A stretch of 64,000 nucleotides of DNA from Brevibacterium permense (GCF_025506275.1 NZ_QYCP01000087.1:62001-126000), one strand, 5' to 3'; counted from the first letter of the stretch, positions 28,364-37,779 are shown. Notes: generated by a model from the sequence alone, not told the origin. Translations and numbers: made by a program.

Positions 28364-29670
28364 TGAGACCGGACCGCTCCGCACCCGCGGAAGGAACTCC
28401 GCCGCGCGCACGCAGGAGAGTCGTCCTGCTCACCGTCGCCGCAGCGGTGCTGCAGCTGCCGTTCGCCATCGTCCTCGCCGTGCAGACCGAGACGTCTGCG
28501 GCCGCGATGATCATCCGTATCGGCACCGCGGTCCTCTCACCGGCGATCTTCCTCTTCGCAACGCGGCGGCCCGGACCCCGCGTGGCCGTACTGGCAGGGC
28601 TCGTCCTCCTCGATGTCCTCGTGTGGGCGGCGGCGACTCCCGATCCGGGCCCCAGCGGATTCGGCATGGGACCAGGTGCGTGGAGCAGCCGCGGTCCCTG
28701 GTCGCCCGCGGAGGCCGGGCCCGGGACGACGCCGTTCTATGCCGCCTTCCTCTTCGCCGTCGTCGCCGCGATCGTCCGTGGAAATGCATTCTGGGCGATC
28801 GCCTCGGCGGCGGGAGTCTGGGCGGGCTGCCTGCTGCTGGGTCCCCTGCTGGGAATCGGCTGGTCGGTGGGGCGGGTGGTCTCGGCGACGATGGGACTCG
28901 CCATCGCCGTGGGCATCGGCGCATTCGTCCGCCGGCGCGGCGAGCTCCGTCGCCAGGAGGCAGCCCGACAGAACGCCCGCCACGCCGAGGTCGTCCAGGC
29001 CGAACGACTGCGCATCGCCCGGGATCTGCATGACGTCCTCGGACATGCTCTGTCCCAGATCAACGTCCAAGCCGGAGTCGGCGAACACCTCATCGACCGC
29101 GATCCGGAACAGGCGCGGTCCGCACTCGCGGCCATCAGAGAACTCAGCCGCACAGGGCTCAACGAAGTGCGCACCGTGCTGCACACGATGCGCTCCCACA
29201 CCGGTGCCGCGGAAGCCTCAGGACCGGCGCCCTTGGCTCCGGTCCTCGGGCTCGACGCCGTTCCGGCGCTGGTCTCCCGCCTCGTCGGCTCCACTGACAT
29301 CAGGGTGGACGACCGGCGGGCCACCGACGCCGAGGGAGTGAGAGAGACACCCGGCCAGTCAACGGACGCAGCCGCCTATCGGATCATCCAGGAAGCACTG
29401 ACGAACGTGCTCAGACATGCCGGCGCCGGCAGCGCACGAGTCGTCATCGCACGGAACTCGGACCGGCTGCAGGTGAGCATCAGCGATGATGGGACAGGAC
29501 TCCCAGCCGGAGTCGAGGGGACGGGAATCATGGGCATGCGCGAGCGGGCGAAGCTGTTGAAAGGGTCACTCACCCTGACCTCGAAGGGTCGGCAGGGCAC
29601 CACTGTCGACGTCGACCTCCCCTGGAACGCCGACCCCATAATGACACCGGACGAGGAACCGCACCGATGA
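28363..29670 (+). CDS. NarL-group sensor histidine kinase
   Basis: 435 residues. Five or six N-terminal membrane segments with little extracellular sequence, then a coiled linker and a HisKA_3 dimerisation domain, ERLRIARDLHDVLGHALS, with the phosphorylated His at residue 223. The HATPase domain follows (EALTNVLRHAGA N-box and DDGTGLP). Its stop overlaps the response regulator start (ATGA). Senses an unknown signal, possibly at the membrane. Confidence 0.9.
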   Translation: MRPDRSAPAEGTPPRARRRVVLLTVAAAVLQLPFAIVLAVQTETSAAAMIIRIGTAVLSPAIFLFATRRPGPRVAVLAGLVLLDVLVWAAATPDPGPSGFGMGPGAWSSRGPWSPAEAGPGTTPFYAAFLFAVVAAIVRGNAFWAIASAAGVWAGCLLLGPLLGIGWSVGRVVSATMGLAIAVGIGAFVRRRGELRRQEAARQNARHAEVVQAERLRIARDLHDVLGHALSQINVQAGVGEHLIDRDPEQARSALAAIRELSRTGLNEVRTVLHTMRSHTGAAEASGPAPLAPVLGLDAVPALVSRLVGSTDIRVDDRRATDAEGVRETPGQSTDAAAYRIIQEALTNVLRHAGAGSARVVIARNSDRLQVSISDDGTGLPAGVEGTGIMGMRERAKLLKGSLTLTSKGRQGTTVDVDLPWNADPIMTPDEEPHR

Positions 29671-30341
29671 CACCGATCCGAGTCGCCATCGCCGATGACC
29701 ATCAGCTCGTGCGCGCCGGCTTCGCCTCACTGCTCGATTCCGAAGACGATATCGAGGTCACGATCCAAGCCTCCGGCGGGCACGCCCTGCTCGAAGCACT
29801 GCGGACAGCACCCGCCGACGTCGTCCTCATGGATATCCGCATGCCCGAGGGAGACGGTCTGTGGGCGACGGAGGAGATCGCCGCCGATCCGCGGCTCGAT
29901 GCCGTCCGGGTGGTGCTCGTGACGACCTTCGGACTCGACGAATACATCGTCCGCGCCGTGCGCGCCGGGGCGAGCGGCTTCTTGCTGAAGGACACCGACC
30001 CGACCGACCTCATCCGCGCCGTGCGCGTCGTGGCCGACGGTGAGGCCCTGCTCTCGCCCGAAGTCACGAAATACCTGCTCTCCCGCATGTCCTTGGGGCT
30101 GAAGGCAGAACCCGACTCCGGGCTCGACGTTCTCACCGACCGCGAACGCGAAGTTCTCGCGCTCGTCGGCCGCGGTCAGTCGAACGATGAGATCGCCGAA
30201 TCGCTCGTGCTCTCCCCGCTGACCGCGAAGACCCATGTCTCGCGCATCATGACGAAGGTTGGGGCCAGAGACCGCGTCCACCTCGTCGTCCTCGCCTACG
30301 AATCGGGTCTGGTCTCGCCCGGTTGGCTGAACGAGCACTGA
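29667..30341 (+). CDS. NarL/LuxR-type response regulator
   Basis: 224 residues. Receiver domain with acidic pocket IADD, phosphorylated Asp56 in MDIRMP, the conserved Thr/Lys of LVTTFG and LLKDTDP, then a LuxR helix-turn-helix (LTDREREVLALVGRGQSNDE) at the C-terminus. Forms a two-component pair with the preceding kinase. Target genes unknown. Confidence 0.93.
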   Translation: MTPIRVAIADDHQLVRAGFASLLDSEDDIEVTIQASGGHALLEALRTAPADVVLMDIRMPEGDGLWATEEIAADPRLDAVRVVLVTTFGLDEYIVRAVRAGASGFLLKDTDPTDLIRAVRVVADGEALLSPEVTKYLLSRMSLGLKAEPDSGLDVLTDREREVLALVGRGQSNDEIAESLVLSPLTAKTHVSRIMTKVGARDRVHLVVLAYESGLVSPGWLNEH

Positions 30342-30460
30342 GTTCTGCTCCGTGCGGAGCAGCACAGGTGACTCCCGTCGGCGGATTCGCAGCGACCGGC
30401 TTGCGGTGTGTCATTGATGTCAGGTCCACGAACGGCGTGGACACCCGCCAAGGAGGCATC

Positions 30461-30742
30461 ATGCACATGGAACACGGACCGCTGGCCTGGCCGTTCTTCT
30501 TCCTCATTCCGATCTTCTGGGTCCTCGTCATCGGACTCATCGTCACCCTCATCGTGACCCTCAACCGTCGCCGGTGGCGGCAGGCCGGGGGACCGCCCTG
30601 GGCGGCTGCGGCACGAGAGGGAACGAAGAGCGCCGAGGCGACTCTGGCCCAGCGCTTCGCCCAGGGGGACATCGAGGAGGCCGAATACCGTGCCCGACTG
30701 GAGGTGCTGCGGGCGAACCGGCTTGAGGCCGGGAACGGCTAG
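30461..30742 (+). CDS. small SHOCT-domain membrane protein
   Basis: 93 residues. AAGGAGG ends 4 nt before the ATG. One membrane segment (about 9-32) and a C-terminal SHOCT motif (LAQRFAQGDIEEAEYRARLEVL). SHOCT proteins are short and often membrane-linked, role unclear. The stop overlaps the convergent XRE gene by 4 nt. The preceding 120 nt hold no gene. Confidence 0.8.
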   Translation: MHMEHGPLAWPFFFLIPIFWVLVIGLIVTLIVTLNRRRWRQAGGPPWAAAAREGTKSAEATLAQRFAQGDIEEAEYRARLEVLRANRLEAGNG

Positions 30743-31098
30743 GCTGCGAGAGCGAGTCGTACCTGGCCCGCTGCAGGCGGAGCAGGTGCGGCTCGCGTCA
30801 TATCGGTCGCCGACAGCAGCGCGGTCGCAGGGACCCCGGAAGTCAGGCCGAAGGCCGCGAGGACGAGGATCTGCGGCAGCTGGAGCCCGAGCACCTCGGC
30901 CACGGCCTCGATGACCTCGGACGACGGGTCCTTGAGCCCGCGTTCGATCTCGGAGAGGAACTGGGTCGAGACCCCGGACCGGTGGGAGACCTGAGCCAGT
31001 GTGAGACCCAAATCGGTGCGGCGCAGTCGGAGAGCGCGGCCAAGCGCCTCACGCCACAGCGGCGGCGGGGTCGGGCTGTGCAGGAGCATGTCGGTCAT
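30739..31098 (-). CDS. XRE-family transcriptional regulator
   Basis: 119 residues with a Cro/C1-type helix-turn-helix at about 17-75 (LGLTLAQVSHRSGVSTQFLSEIERG). The C-terminal 40 residues are Ala/Pro-rich with no recognised domain. Divergent from the iron-binding lipoprotein gene, but a link is not established. Confidence 0.8.
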   Translation of the reverse strand: MTDMLLHSPTPPPLWREALGRALRLRRTDLGLTLAQVSHRSGVSTQFLSEIERGLKDPSSEVIEAVAEVLGLQLPQILVLAAFGLTSGVPATALLSATDMTRAAPAPPAAGQVRLALAA

Positions 31099-31206
31099 GG
31101 GGTGAGCCTACGGTCGGTAAGGCCGCCTCGGCGAGGGTTTCTGCTGTCAGCAGATGAGGATGGCTGACGTGAAGTGGCTCACAGGTATTGCGGAAACGGC
31201 GGTAGG

Positions 31207-31230
31207 TTAAGTTAGGCTGGCCTACGTTAA
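31207..31230 (+). promoter_or_regulatory. DtxR/IdeR-type iron box
   Basis: TTAAGTTAGGCTGGCCTACGTTAA is an imperfect 24-bp inverted repeat (9 of 12 half-site pairs match) resembling the DtxR/IdeR consensus TTAGGTTAGSCTAACCTAA. It ends 46 nt before the siderophore-binding protein gene, which would be repressed when iron is plentiful. Confidence 0.65.
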
Positions 31231-31276
31231 TGTCGAGGGGCCGCATCAGGCTCCGACCACTGTCGAAAGGACAGGA

Positions 31277-32305
31277 ATGTCAGTTCCTCACAGCCGCCGG
31301 GCCGTCATCGCCGGAGCGCTCGTCGCGCTCTCGCTCACCGCCACCGCCTGCGGGCAGGGATCGCAGGCCGCGGAGGAATCCGGGTCCGCGAATTTCGAGA
31401 CCGTGACGATCAAGCACGCACTCGGCGAAGCGGTCATCGAATCCGAGCCCGAACGCGTCGTCACCCTCGGCCAGGGATCGACGGAAACTGCGATCGCTTT
31501 GGGCAAGACGCCGGTCGGCATGGAGGAATATGCCTGGGGATCGGATGACACCGGCTACATGCCGTGGATCTACGAGGCCGTGAAGGACAAGGGTGAGAAG
31601 CTGCCCGAACAGTTCCAGGGCGATACGGAACTCGACGTCGAGGCCATCGCCGAACTCGAACCAGATGTCATCCTCGCTCCTTGGTCGGGAATCACTGCCG
31701 AGCAGTACAAACAGCTCGATGCCATCGCCCCGACCGTGGCGTACCCGAAGCAGCCGTGGACGATCAAGTGGGATGAGCAGATCACGACGATCGGCAAGGC
31801 GCTCGGTCAGGAAGAGGAATCAGAAGGCCTCATCGACGACATCAAGACGCAGCTGAAAGAGGCGAAGCGGGAGGAATACAAGGACCTCACATTCTCCTTC
31901 ATCTACAACTCGGGTCCCGGCACCCTCGGCGTCTTCTACCCCAACGAGCAGCGGGTGGCGATGGTCTCGGCGCTCGGGCTGACCCCGGATCCGATCATCG
32001 ACGAGCTGAAGAAGGACTACGACGAACCGGGAACGGATTCAGCGCTCATCGGTCTGGAGAACGCGGACAAGCTCAACGATTCGGACCTCATCTTCACCTT
32101 CTACTCCGATGAGAAGAACAGGAAAGAGATCGAATCGCAGGGACTGTATGCGAATATTCCGGCGATCAAAGCCGGGGCCGTCGTGGCTCCGGAAGATCAG
32201 CCCTTCGTCACCGGATCCTCGATCATCAACCCACTCACCGTCCCCTGGACGCTCGAGCGCTATGTGCCGATGATCGACAAAGCGGTGAAGAAGCTCGACA
32301 AGTAA
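31277..32305 (+). CDS. iron-siderophore ABC transporter substrate-binding lipoprotein
   Basis: 342 residues. Signal peptide with lipobox TATAC (about residues 20-25; Cys after Ala). The FecB/FepB pattern is clear: PERVVTLGQGSTETAIALGKTPVG, then ELEPDVILAPWSGITAEQYKQL. Binds a ferric siderophore outside the membrane and hands it to an ABC permease, not encoded here. The upstream iron box fits. It is an orphan gene in this window; no permease or ATPase follows. Confidence 0.9.
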   Translation: MSVPHSRRAVIAGALVALSLTATACGQGSQAAEESGSANFETVTIKHALGEAVIESEPERVVTLGQGSTETAIALGKTPVGMEEYAWGSDDTGYMPWIYEAVKDKGEKLPEQFQGDTELDVEAIAELEPDVILAPWSGITAEQYKQLDAIAPTVAYPKQPWTIKWDEQITTIGKALGQEEESEGLIDDIKTQLKEAKREEYKDLTFSFIYNSGPGTLGVFYPNEQRVAMVSALGLTPDPIIDELKKDYDEPGTDSALIGLENADKLNDSDLIFTFYSDEKNRKEIESQGLYANIPAIKAGAVVAPEDQPFVTGSSIINPLTVPWTLERYVPMIDKAVKKLDK

Positions 32306-32343
32306 GTCGTCGGCGAGGAGCCTGCCGCATCAGTCAGGCAAGC

Positions 32344-32377
32344 AAGCTGGGCGCTCTCAATCGAGGGCGCTCAGCTT
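32344..32377. terminator. hairpin between convergent SBP and L,D-transpeptidase genes
   Basis: 15-nt arms 32344-32358 and 32363-32377 with two mismatches that pair as G-U in RNA, and a 4-nt loop. The stem includes the stop codon of the transpeptidase gene. Confidence 0.5.
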
Positions 32378-33853
32378 CTTCCATTCATCCCACGAGTACA
32401 CCCAATCAGAGATGTCGCTGTCATCGGTCGAGAGGCTCACTTGGGAACCGGTGACCTCGACGGGATCGCCGAAGATCGCGGAGTCGTAGTACTCCTTGGC
32501 CCGTTCGGTGGTGAGATTGATGCAGCCGTGGGAGACGTTCTGCGAGCCTTGGACGCCTGCCGACCACGGGGCGGCGTGGATGAATTCGCCGTTGTTGTGG
32601 ATACGCACCGCCCACTGCACATCTGTCTCGTAGTCCCACTGTTCGGAGGTCATCGTATAGTCGGCGGCCTTCGACATGACCACATGCGTGCCGTTGTAGG
32701 ACGGGGACTTCGGTGCGCCGAGCGAGGCCGGGAAGTCCATGACGGTCTTGCCGTCACGAGTGACGGTCATACGATGGGACTTCGCATCGGCCTTGACGAC
32801 CTGCTTGCGTCCGATCTCGAAATCGAGGGTGAGGTCGTTCTGACCCACGCTGGTCTCGCCCGTCGGCACATCCTTGAGCGGAACGTCGACGGAGACCTTC
32901 GAATGAGCGGGCCAGAACTCCTTCGGGCGGAAATGCAGTCGGGACTGCGGATCGTCGTAGAGCCAACCCCAGGAGCCCTCGACCTCCCGCTCCTTGCCGT
33001 GTTCATCGGTGACCTTGACCGAGAGACGGCGTTCGACATCGTCGCGGAAGTCCTTGGACACGGTGGAGCCGAAGTTGAGCATGATGGGGGCGGCGACGCC
33101 GACCGTCTGATCATCGGCGAGCGTTGTGCGCACCGACATCGGAGCGCCGTCGCTGGCGCCGACGGTGATCGTTGCGTCGAGGTCGACCTCGTCTCCGTCG
33201 GCAGTGGTGGCGGTGACTTTCAGGGTGTATTCGCTGTCGGCGACGAGGCCGTAAGTCGAGATCCAGGCGGCGGATTCGTCAGGGGCGGCAACCGACTCGG
33301 CGGTGTCCTTGTTGGCTGTTTCGGCGTCCTTCGAACCATCGTCGGCGGTCTCGGACTCGGTGGAGCTCGGTGTCGACGAACCGGCTTGGGCGTCGTCATC
33401 TGTCTCGAGCGCCGTGCCCGAAGCGTCGAAGAACGTGCCGGGGTCGTGCGCGATCCGGGGGTGGGCCTCCTCGGTGACGGAGATGTCACTGAGGTCTGCG
33501 TTCTCGACGGAGATGCCGATCCGCTGGCCGGCCTCGAGCTCGATGTCATCACCGGATTCTGTCACCTCGCCGAAGTCCCCGGCGCCGGGCATCGCGGTCG
33601 CCGCATCGGCGGATTCACTCGGCTCAGCTGAGGAGGTCGCATCGCTGGTCTGCGAAGACGGTGTCGATTCGGACGCGGTTTCTGCTGCCTCGGAGGTGAT
33701 GGCTCCGACGCGGAACACGGGATCCGCGGCCGCTTCGGCGGTCTTGTTCGCGCCGTTGCGGGTCGCGTCGGGATCGTTGCTCGACGGCGTGCACGCCGTG
33801 AGCAGGGCCAGTGCCGAAAGGGCGGCAACGGCCCCTTGGATCTTCGTGGACAA
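32357..33853 (-). CDS. L,D-transpeptidase lipoprotein with Ig-like domain
   Basis: 498 residues from a TTG at 33853 with GAGG 8 nt upstream; the frame is open to 33916 but the signal peptide only makes sense from the TTG (lipobox LTAC). A Ser/Thr/Glu/Ala-rich linker of about 200 residues follows, then an Ig-like segment and a YkuD catalytic domain with SHGCINLT (His442, Cys444). Makes 3-3 cross-links in peptidoglycan. The long linker would span the wall. Typical actinobacterial LdtA/LdtB-like architecture. Confidence 0.9.
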   Translation of the reverse strand: MSTKIQGAVAALSALALLTACTPSSNDPDATRNGANKTAEAAADPVFRVGAITSEAAETASESTPSSQTSDATSSAEPSESADAATAMPGAGDFGEVTESGDDIELEAGQRIGISVENADLSDISVTEEAHPRIAHDPGTFFDASGTALETDDDAQAGSSTPSSTESETADDGSKDAETANKDTAESVAAPDESAAWISTYGLVADSEYTLKVTATTADGDEVDLDATITVGASDGAPMSVRTTLADDQTVGVAAPIMLNFGSTVSKDFRDDVERRLSVKVTDEHGKEREVEGSWGWLYDDPQSRLHFRPKEFWPAHSKVSVDVPLKDVPTGETSVGQNDLTLDFEIGRKQVVKADAKSHRMTVTRDGKTVMDFPASLGAPKSPSYNGTHVVMSKAADYTMTSEQWDYETDVQWAVRIHNNGEFIHAAPWSAGVQGSQNVSHGCINLTTERAKEYYDSAIFGDPVEVTGSQVSLSTDDSDISDWVYSWDEWKKLSALD

Positions 33854-33915
33854 CAGGGAAACCTCGTTTAAGCACAGGGATGAGAACTGCGAATAATGGT
33901 AATGAAGCAAAATCA

Positions 33916-33935
33916 CGAAAGTATTAACGCTTTCG
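33916..33935. promoter_or_regulatory. short inverted repeat upstream of L,D-transpeptidase gene
   Basis: CGAAAG-N8-CTTTCG in an AT-rich stretch 63 nt before the TTG start. Position and composition suit an operator or promoter region. Not matched to a known regulator. Confidence 0.3.
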
Positions 33936-34038
33936 CTTCTTCGACCCGATTCAGGCGCCCGAAAGCTCGTGGAGGCAGAGCTGACCTGGGCAGATGGGGG
34001 AGTGGGGGAGTTGTGGAATTGTGATGTTGGGGAATAGA

Positions 34039-34127
34039 GGACTCCCCGTGCACCCGACAGAGCTCGCTTACCCTTGCTGCCTTCCGGCCCTGGGGGAGTT
34101 CACAAGATGACGCCGCACGGGGAGCCG
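34039..34127 (-). ncRNA. ffs: small bacterial signal recognition particle RNA (4.5S)
   Basis: On the minus strand the sequence folds into one hairpin: the ends pair as GGCTCCCCGTGC (34126-34115) with GCACGGGGAGTCC (34051-34039), and the apical part contains GGCCGGAAGGCAGCAAGGG, the conserved SRP domain IV loop with the GGAA tetraloop and the asymmetric internal loop. About 89 nt. Usually close to dnaX, but here 24 kb away. The gap 33936-34038 holds no gene. Confidence 0.92.
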
Positions 34128-34205
34128 TGAATCAGTCTAGTCGAGAGCGGCCTCGGTGGACAAAACGAGTGGGCGGGGCCACACGGTATCGGTCGGCGAC
34201 AGGGT

Positions 34206-34631
34206 TCAGCCGTTGTTGAGTCGGCCCTGTTCGATCCATTCCTGTTCCTTCTGGATCCATTCGTTGTCTTCGGGGAAGTCTTCGGGGCCGTTGATGCGAC
34301 GGACCTCGATCTGGGATCCGGCTTCCAACGGTGCCTTCTTCGCCCAGTCGATGGCTTCGTCCTGGGAGGCGACGTCGACGATCCAGAATCCGTTGAAAAG
34401 TTCGCGCAGGCTGCCGTAGGCGCCGGATGAGGCAGTGGGCTCGTCGTCGGAGAAGTCGACGACGGCGCCCTCGGACGGGTCGGCCAGACCTGCACCGTCG
34501 GACATGACGCCGGCGTTGATCATCGATTCGTTGTACGCGCCCATGGCAGCGATCATCTCGTTGAAATCGGCTTCGGCCATCCGTTCGACGGCGGCTTGAT
34601 CGATGGTGCGCATGATGAGCATGAATTTCAT
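34206..34631 (-). CDS. YciI-like (DGPF-fold) protein
   Basis: 141 residues. MKFMLIMRT start and the FWIVDVASQDEAIDWAKKAP segment match the YCII/DGPF superfamily, a ferredoxin-like fold. The literal DGPF motif is replaced by a different loop here. No sigma gene is adjacent, unlike the pair at 43.4 kb. Function unknown. Confidence 0.8.
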   Translation of the reverse strand: MKFMLIMRTIDQAAVERMAEADFNEMIAAMGAYNESMINAGVMSDGAGLADPSEGAVVDFSDDEPTASSGAYGSLRELFNGFWIVDVASQDEAIDWAKKAPLEAGSQIEVRRINGPEDFPEDNEWIQKEQEWIEQGRLNNG

Positions 34632-34703
34632 GATGACTCCTCGGTCGGGGCCGTGCCTGAGCGGAGTCGGCTGAGACCGCTTCGCGCACTGCTCACGGCA
34701 AGC

Positions 34704-36167
34704 CTATGTCGACTGCCCCGAGGTGCGGGTCGCTCGACGGCTGACTCGGAGCAGATACCAAGCTCCGGCGGCGAAGACGAAGCTCAGCAGAATCTGCACC
34801 AGGCAGGCGATGCCGAACGCGACGTCGAACCCGAAGACAGCTGTGAACGAGTGGAAGAGCGCACCGAGGAGCGCGACACCCACGGCGATCCCCGCTTGCT
34901 GCATCGTTGCGATGAGACCGCCGCTCAGCCCGGCGACTCGGTCGGGGACGGCGCCGACGATTGTGCCCACCAAGGGGCCGAACTGCATGGACTGCCCCGC
35001 GCCGAGGATGAGCGCAGGAGCCTGGAACCACAGGTGCCACCCTGTTCCCGCGCTCGAAGAGACCCATGCGATGCCGAGAAGTCCTGCGATCTGCAGGCCG
35101 GTGCCCAGCAGCATGGTGCCTGGGCCGGTGAAGTATCCGACCAGACGATGGACGTACAGGGAGGAGACGAGGAACGCGATGCAGAAAACGGCGAGGGTGA
35201 GACCTGAGATATATGCCGGATCGGCATGCCCGGTCTGGGAGACCAGGGAGAAATTGAAGAGGAAAGTGCCGAACCCCGCGAAGAAGACGAAGGCCATGAG
35301 CATTCCCACCCACGCGGCTGGGACCGCGACGACGGAGGGCGGGATGAGTGGGAACCTGCCTGTCGCGTCGGCCCGGGACTGCCACACGACGAAAGTCGCG
35401 AAACCCGAGGCGCTGACCGTCAGCAGGATCGTCGGTACGGGCAGCCATCCGGTGACCGGTCCAAGCGCCAGTCCGATGACGAGGCTCATCATGCCCACGC
35501 CGAGGAGGATCGCGCCGGGGGCGTCGAGGGGTGCCGGGTCGGTGCTGTGTGATTCGGTCAGACGCAGGGAACCGAGATAGGCGGCTGCGGCGGCGACCGC
35601 GCAGCTGAGGAACGCCGCCCGCCATCCCCAGGTCTCGCCGAAGAGGGAGACGAGTCCGCCGCCGAGGACCTGACCACCGACGGTGCCGACTCCGGAGAAT
35701 GCGCCGAAGAGGCTGATCGCCTTCAACCGTGCGGCCCCGGACAGCGAATGCTGGAAGCTCGCGAGGATCTGCGGCATCATCACCGCCGCTGCCGAGCCCT
35801 GGGTTGCGCGAGCAACGAGCAGGAAGAGCGGATCGGGTGCCAGTCCGACGGTGATTGAGGTGATGACGAGCGCGCCCGTGCCGATCATGAACAGGCGGCG
35901 ACGCCCGAAGCGGTCCCCAATGCGACCGCAGAGGATGAGGCCGGAGGCGAAGGCGGCGGAGAACAGACCGACGATGAGGGCCGAGGTCGCATCGCTCGCA
36001 CCGATGTCGGCCTTCACCGCGGGGATTGCGACGTTCGAGACGGAGAACATGAACGTCGCGAGGAACGCACCGAGGTGGAGCGGCCAGAGGACGGGGGCGA
36101 CGTTGGGCACGTGACCGGGAGCCGCCTCGGCGGAGGTCGATGATGTCTGTGTGTGGGAATCTCTCAT
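34704..36167 (-). CDS. MFS transporter (DHA2/EmrB-like, 12-14 TM)
   Basis: 487 residues. The first membrane segment has FSVSNVAIPAVKADIGAS and motif A region GRIGDRFGRRRLF; motif C-like region GSAAAVMMPQILA. Drug or metabolite exporter; substrate unknown. The frame is open upstream to 36296 but the ATG at 36167 starts the coherent protein. Divergent from a MmyB-type regulator gene with about 114 nt between the starts, so the regulator probably controls it. Confidence 0.88.
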   Translation of the reverse strand: MRDSHTQTSSTSAEAAPGHVPNVAPVLWPLHLGAFLATFMFSVSNVAIPAVKADIGASDATSALIVGLFSAAFASGLILCGRIGDRFGRRRLFMIGTGALVITSITVGLAPDPLFLLVARATQGSAAAVMMPQILASFQHSLSGAARLKAISLFGAFSGVGTVGGQVLGGGLVSLFGETWGWRAAFLSCAVAAAAAYLGSLRLTESHSTDPAPLDAPGAILLGVGMMSLVIGLALGPVTGWLPVPTILLTVSASGFATFVVWQSRADATGRFPLIPPSVVAVPAAWVGMLMAFVFFAGFGTFLFNFSLVSQTGHADPAYISGLTLAVFCIAFLVSSLYVHRLVGYFTGPGTMLLGTGLQIAGLLGIAWVSSSAGTGWHLWFQAPALILGAGQSMQFGPLVGTIVGAVPDRVAGLSGGLIATMQQAGIAVGVALLGALFHSFTAVFGFDVAFGIACLVQILLSFVFAAGAWYLLRVSRRATRTSGQST

Positions 36168-36280
36168 GGATCCAGTCTGCGGTGGCCCGCGGGGAAGTGG
36201 GAGGGCGTGCTGATGGTGTTGGTCGCACCACCAGGCTGAGAGGGGTGACGGGGTGGAAGGGCGTGAGCGTCGGGCGGACA

Positions 36281-37189
36281 ATGGGGGGCATGGCACAAGT
36301 GAGAACCGAGGAGCTCGGACGATTCCTGCGTTCGCGACGAAACCGGGTGCGGCCCTGCGAGGTCGGTCTTGCGGCCGGCACCCGGCGGAGGGTGCCGGGA
36401 CTGCGGCGTGAAGAGGTCGCTGTGCTCGCGAACATCGGCACCAGTTGGTACACCTGGCTTGAGCAGGGGCGCGAGGTCCACCCCTCGGAGTCGGTGCTCG
36501 AATCCATCGCCGAGGCGCTCCTGCTCGACCGTGAGGAGCGTGCCCATCTCTTCCTGCTGGGCGGATACCCGGATCGAGTCGCGAACCCGGGGGACTCGGC
36601 GGTGGGAGAGCAGATGCGCACCTTGCTCGACGAACTGCTGCCGCTGCCGGCGATGGTCACTGATCCGCGGTATACGATCCTCGCCTTCAACTCCGTCGAA
36701 CGGTATCTCGCCTCCGACCTCGAAGCTCTCGCTCCAGCCGACCGGAACTGTGCGATCCAGTCCTTCGAGAGTCCGGAATGGGCGCGGACCTTCCACTCCG
36801 ACGACGGTCATCGGGCGCAGGTCGTGGCGAAGCTGCGTGCCTCCTACGCGGAGTCGATCGACGATCCGGAGTGGTCGCCGCTGCTGTCGCGGCTGCGCAG
36901 GAATCCGGAATTCTGCCGCCTGTGGGATTCGGGGTCGGTCGGTCGATCTGTCGGGCGGGTCAAGACCATTGAGAACCCGTATGTGGGCACGCTCAAGCTG
37001 ACGATGACGACGCTCATCGCGCAGGAGAACCAGAGGCTGACGCTGTCGGTCTATCAGCCGGTGGACACGGTGACGCGGTCCCGCTTGGAGACGCTGCACG
37101 GCTGGATCAACGACGGGAGCATCGAGCGCAGATGGGAGGACGGGGCGCAGACGTCGGCAGAACGGCATCTCCGCGCCGTCGCCGATTGA
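36281..37189 (+). CDS. XRE regulator with MmyB-type ligand-binding domain
   Basis: About 302 residues from 36281; an ATG at 36290 is an alternative. N-terminal HTH: LGRFLRSRRNRVRPCEVG, then RRVPGLRREEVAVLANIGTSWYTWLEQGRE, the standard MmyB-family start. The C-terminal half has the PAS-like MmyB domain (DPRYTILAFNSVERYL). Such proteins often repress a divergent transporter or oxidoreductase gene; here the divergent MFS gene is the obvious candidate. Confidence 0.88.
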   Translation: MGGMAQVRTEELGRFLRSRRNRVRPCEVGLAAGTRRRVPGLRREEVAVLANIGTSWYTWLEQGREVHPSESVLESIAEALLLDREERAHLFLLGGYPDRVANPGDSAVGEQMRTLLDELLPLPAMVTDPRYTILAFNSVERYLASDLEALAPADRNCAIQSFESPEWARTFHSDDGHRAQVVAKLRASYAESIDDPEWSPLLSRLRRNPEFCRLWDSGSVGRSVGRVKTIENPYVGTLKLTMTTLIAQENQRLTLSVYQPVDTVTRSRLETLHGWINDGSIERRWEDGAQTSAERHLRAVAD

Positions 37190-37328
37190 ACCGTTTGCCG
37201 TCGGGCGATGAGGTCGCGTGATCGCGGTCGGGGGTCGATGCCGACTGTTCACCTGCGGGAAGTGGGATGCTTCACACTCGGCCACCGCGATTTCGCATTG
37301 TCGTCATGACTCGGATAAGCTGATTCGC

Positions 37329-37416
37329 GGAGGATTCGCCTAGTGGCCTATGGCGCTCGCCTGGAACGCGGGTTGGGTTAACGCCCTCAGGGGTTCGAAT
37401 CCCCTATCCTCCGCCA
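37329..37416 (+). tRNA. tRNA-Ser (GGA)
   Basis: Acceptor stem GGAGGAT pairs with ATCCTCC (37406-37412), followed by discriminator G and encoded CCA. The anticodon loop CTGGAAC gives anticodon GGA, and the long variable arm identifies a class II serine tRNA. T-arm sequence GGTTCGAATC is present. Confidence 0.95.
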
Positions 37417-37418
37417 CG

Positions 37419-37456
37419 GAAGTCCCGGTCTTGCAGTTGCTGCGGGCCGGGACTTC
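37419..37456 (+). terminator. hairpin after tRNA-Ser
   Basis: Arms GAAGTCCCGG and CCGGGACTTC (37419-37428, 37447-37456) with an 18-nt loop, directly after the tRNA 3' end. No T run. Probably the terminator or processing site. Confidence 0.5.
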
Positions 37457-37779
37457 GTCGATTCACCGGCTGCGGGTCCCGGGCCGGTCGGTCGCTGCAT
37501 CCTCCACCGGCCGTGTCATCTCCTACCGGTGCTTTCGCATCCCTCGTCGGTCCTGGCTCAACGCACCGGTGCAACGAGGTGGTGTGCCGCCAAGGGTGAG
37601 GGATGCGGAGCTGAGTGCAGCGGACGGCAATTGCCGGAAGGCAAATCACATGACAGTTCGTGGCGGAAGGCGTCATTGTGACGGCATGCGTCAGCCCGCG
37701 AAGTCTGCCCGCCGTGTGTGGTCTGCGTCTCAGTAGTCTGGCACGGCACGCCAATACACAAGATATTGCACACCTGCAC
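37457..37779. other. gap without a recognisable gene
   Basis: About 320 nt between the tRNA hairpin and the riboswitch. It must hold the sfnG promoter; candidates are TAGTCT near 37733 and GATATT near 37762, neither with a firm -35. No coding signal on either strand. Confidence 0.5.

Noticed and set aside
34693..36690. 665-codon minus-strand frame across the MFS gene and the MmyB regulator
   Set aside because: Arg/Pro-rich translation without recognisable domains; it overlaps two well supported genes.
37457..37735. Small open frames after tRNA-Ser as an integrated element
   Set aside because: No integrase or duplicated tRNA 3' end was seen.
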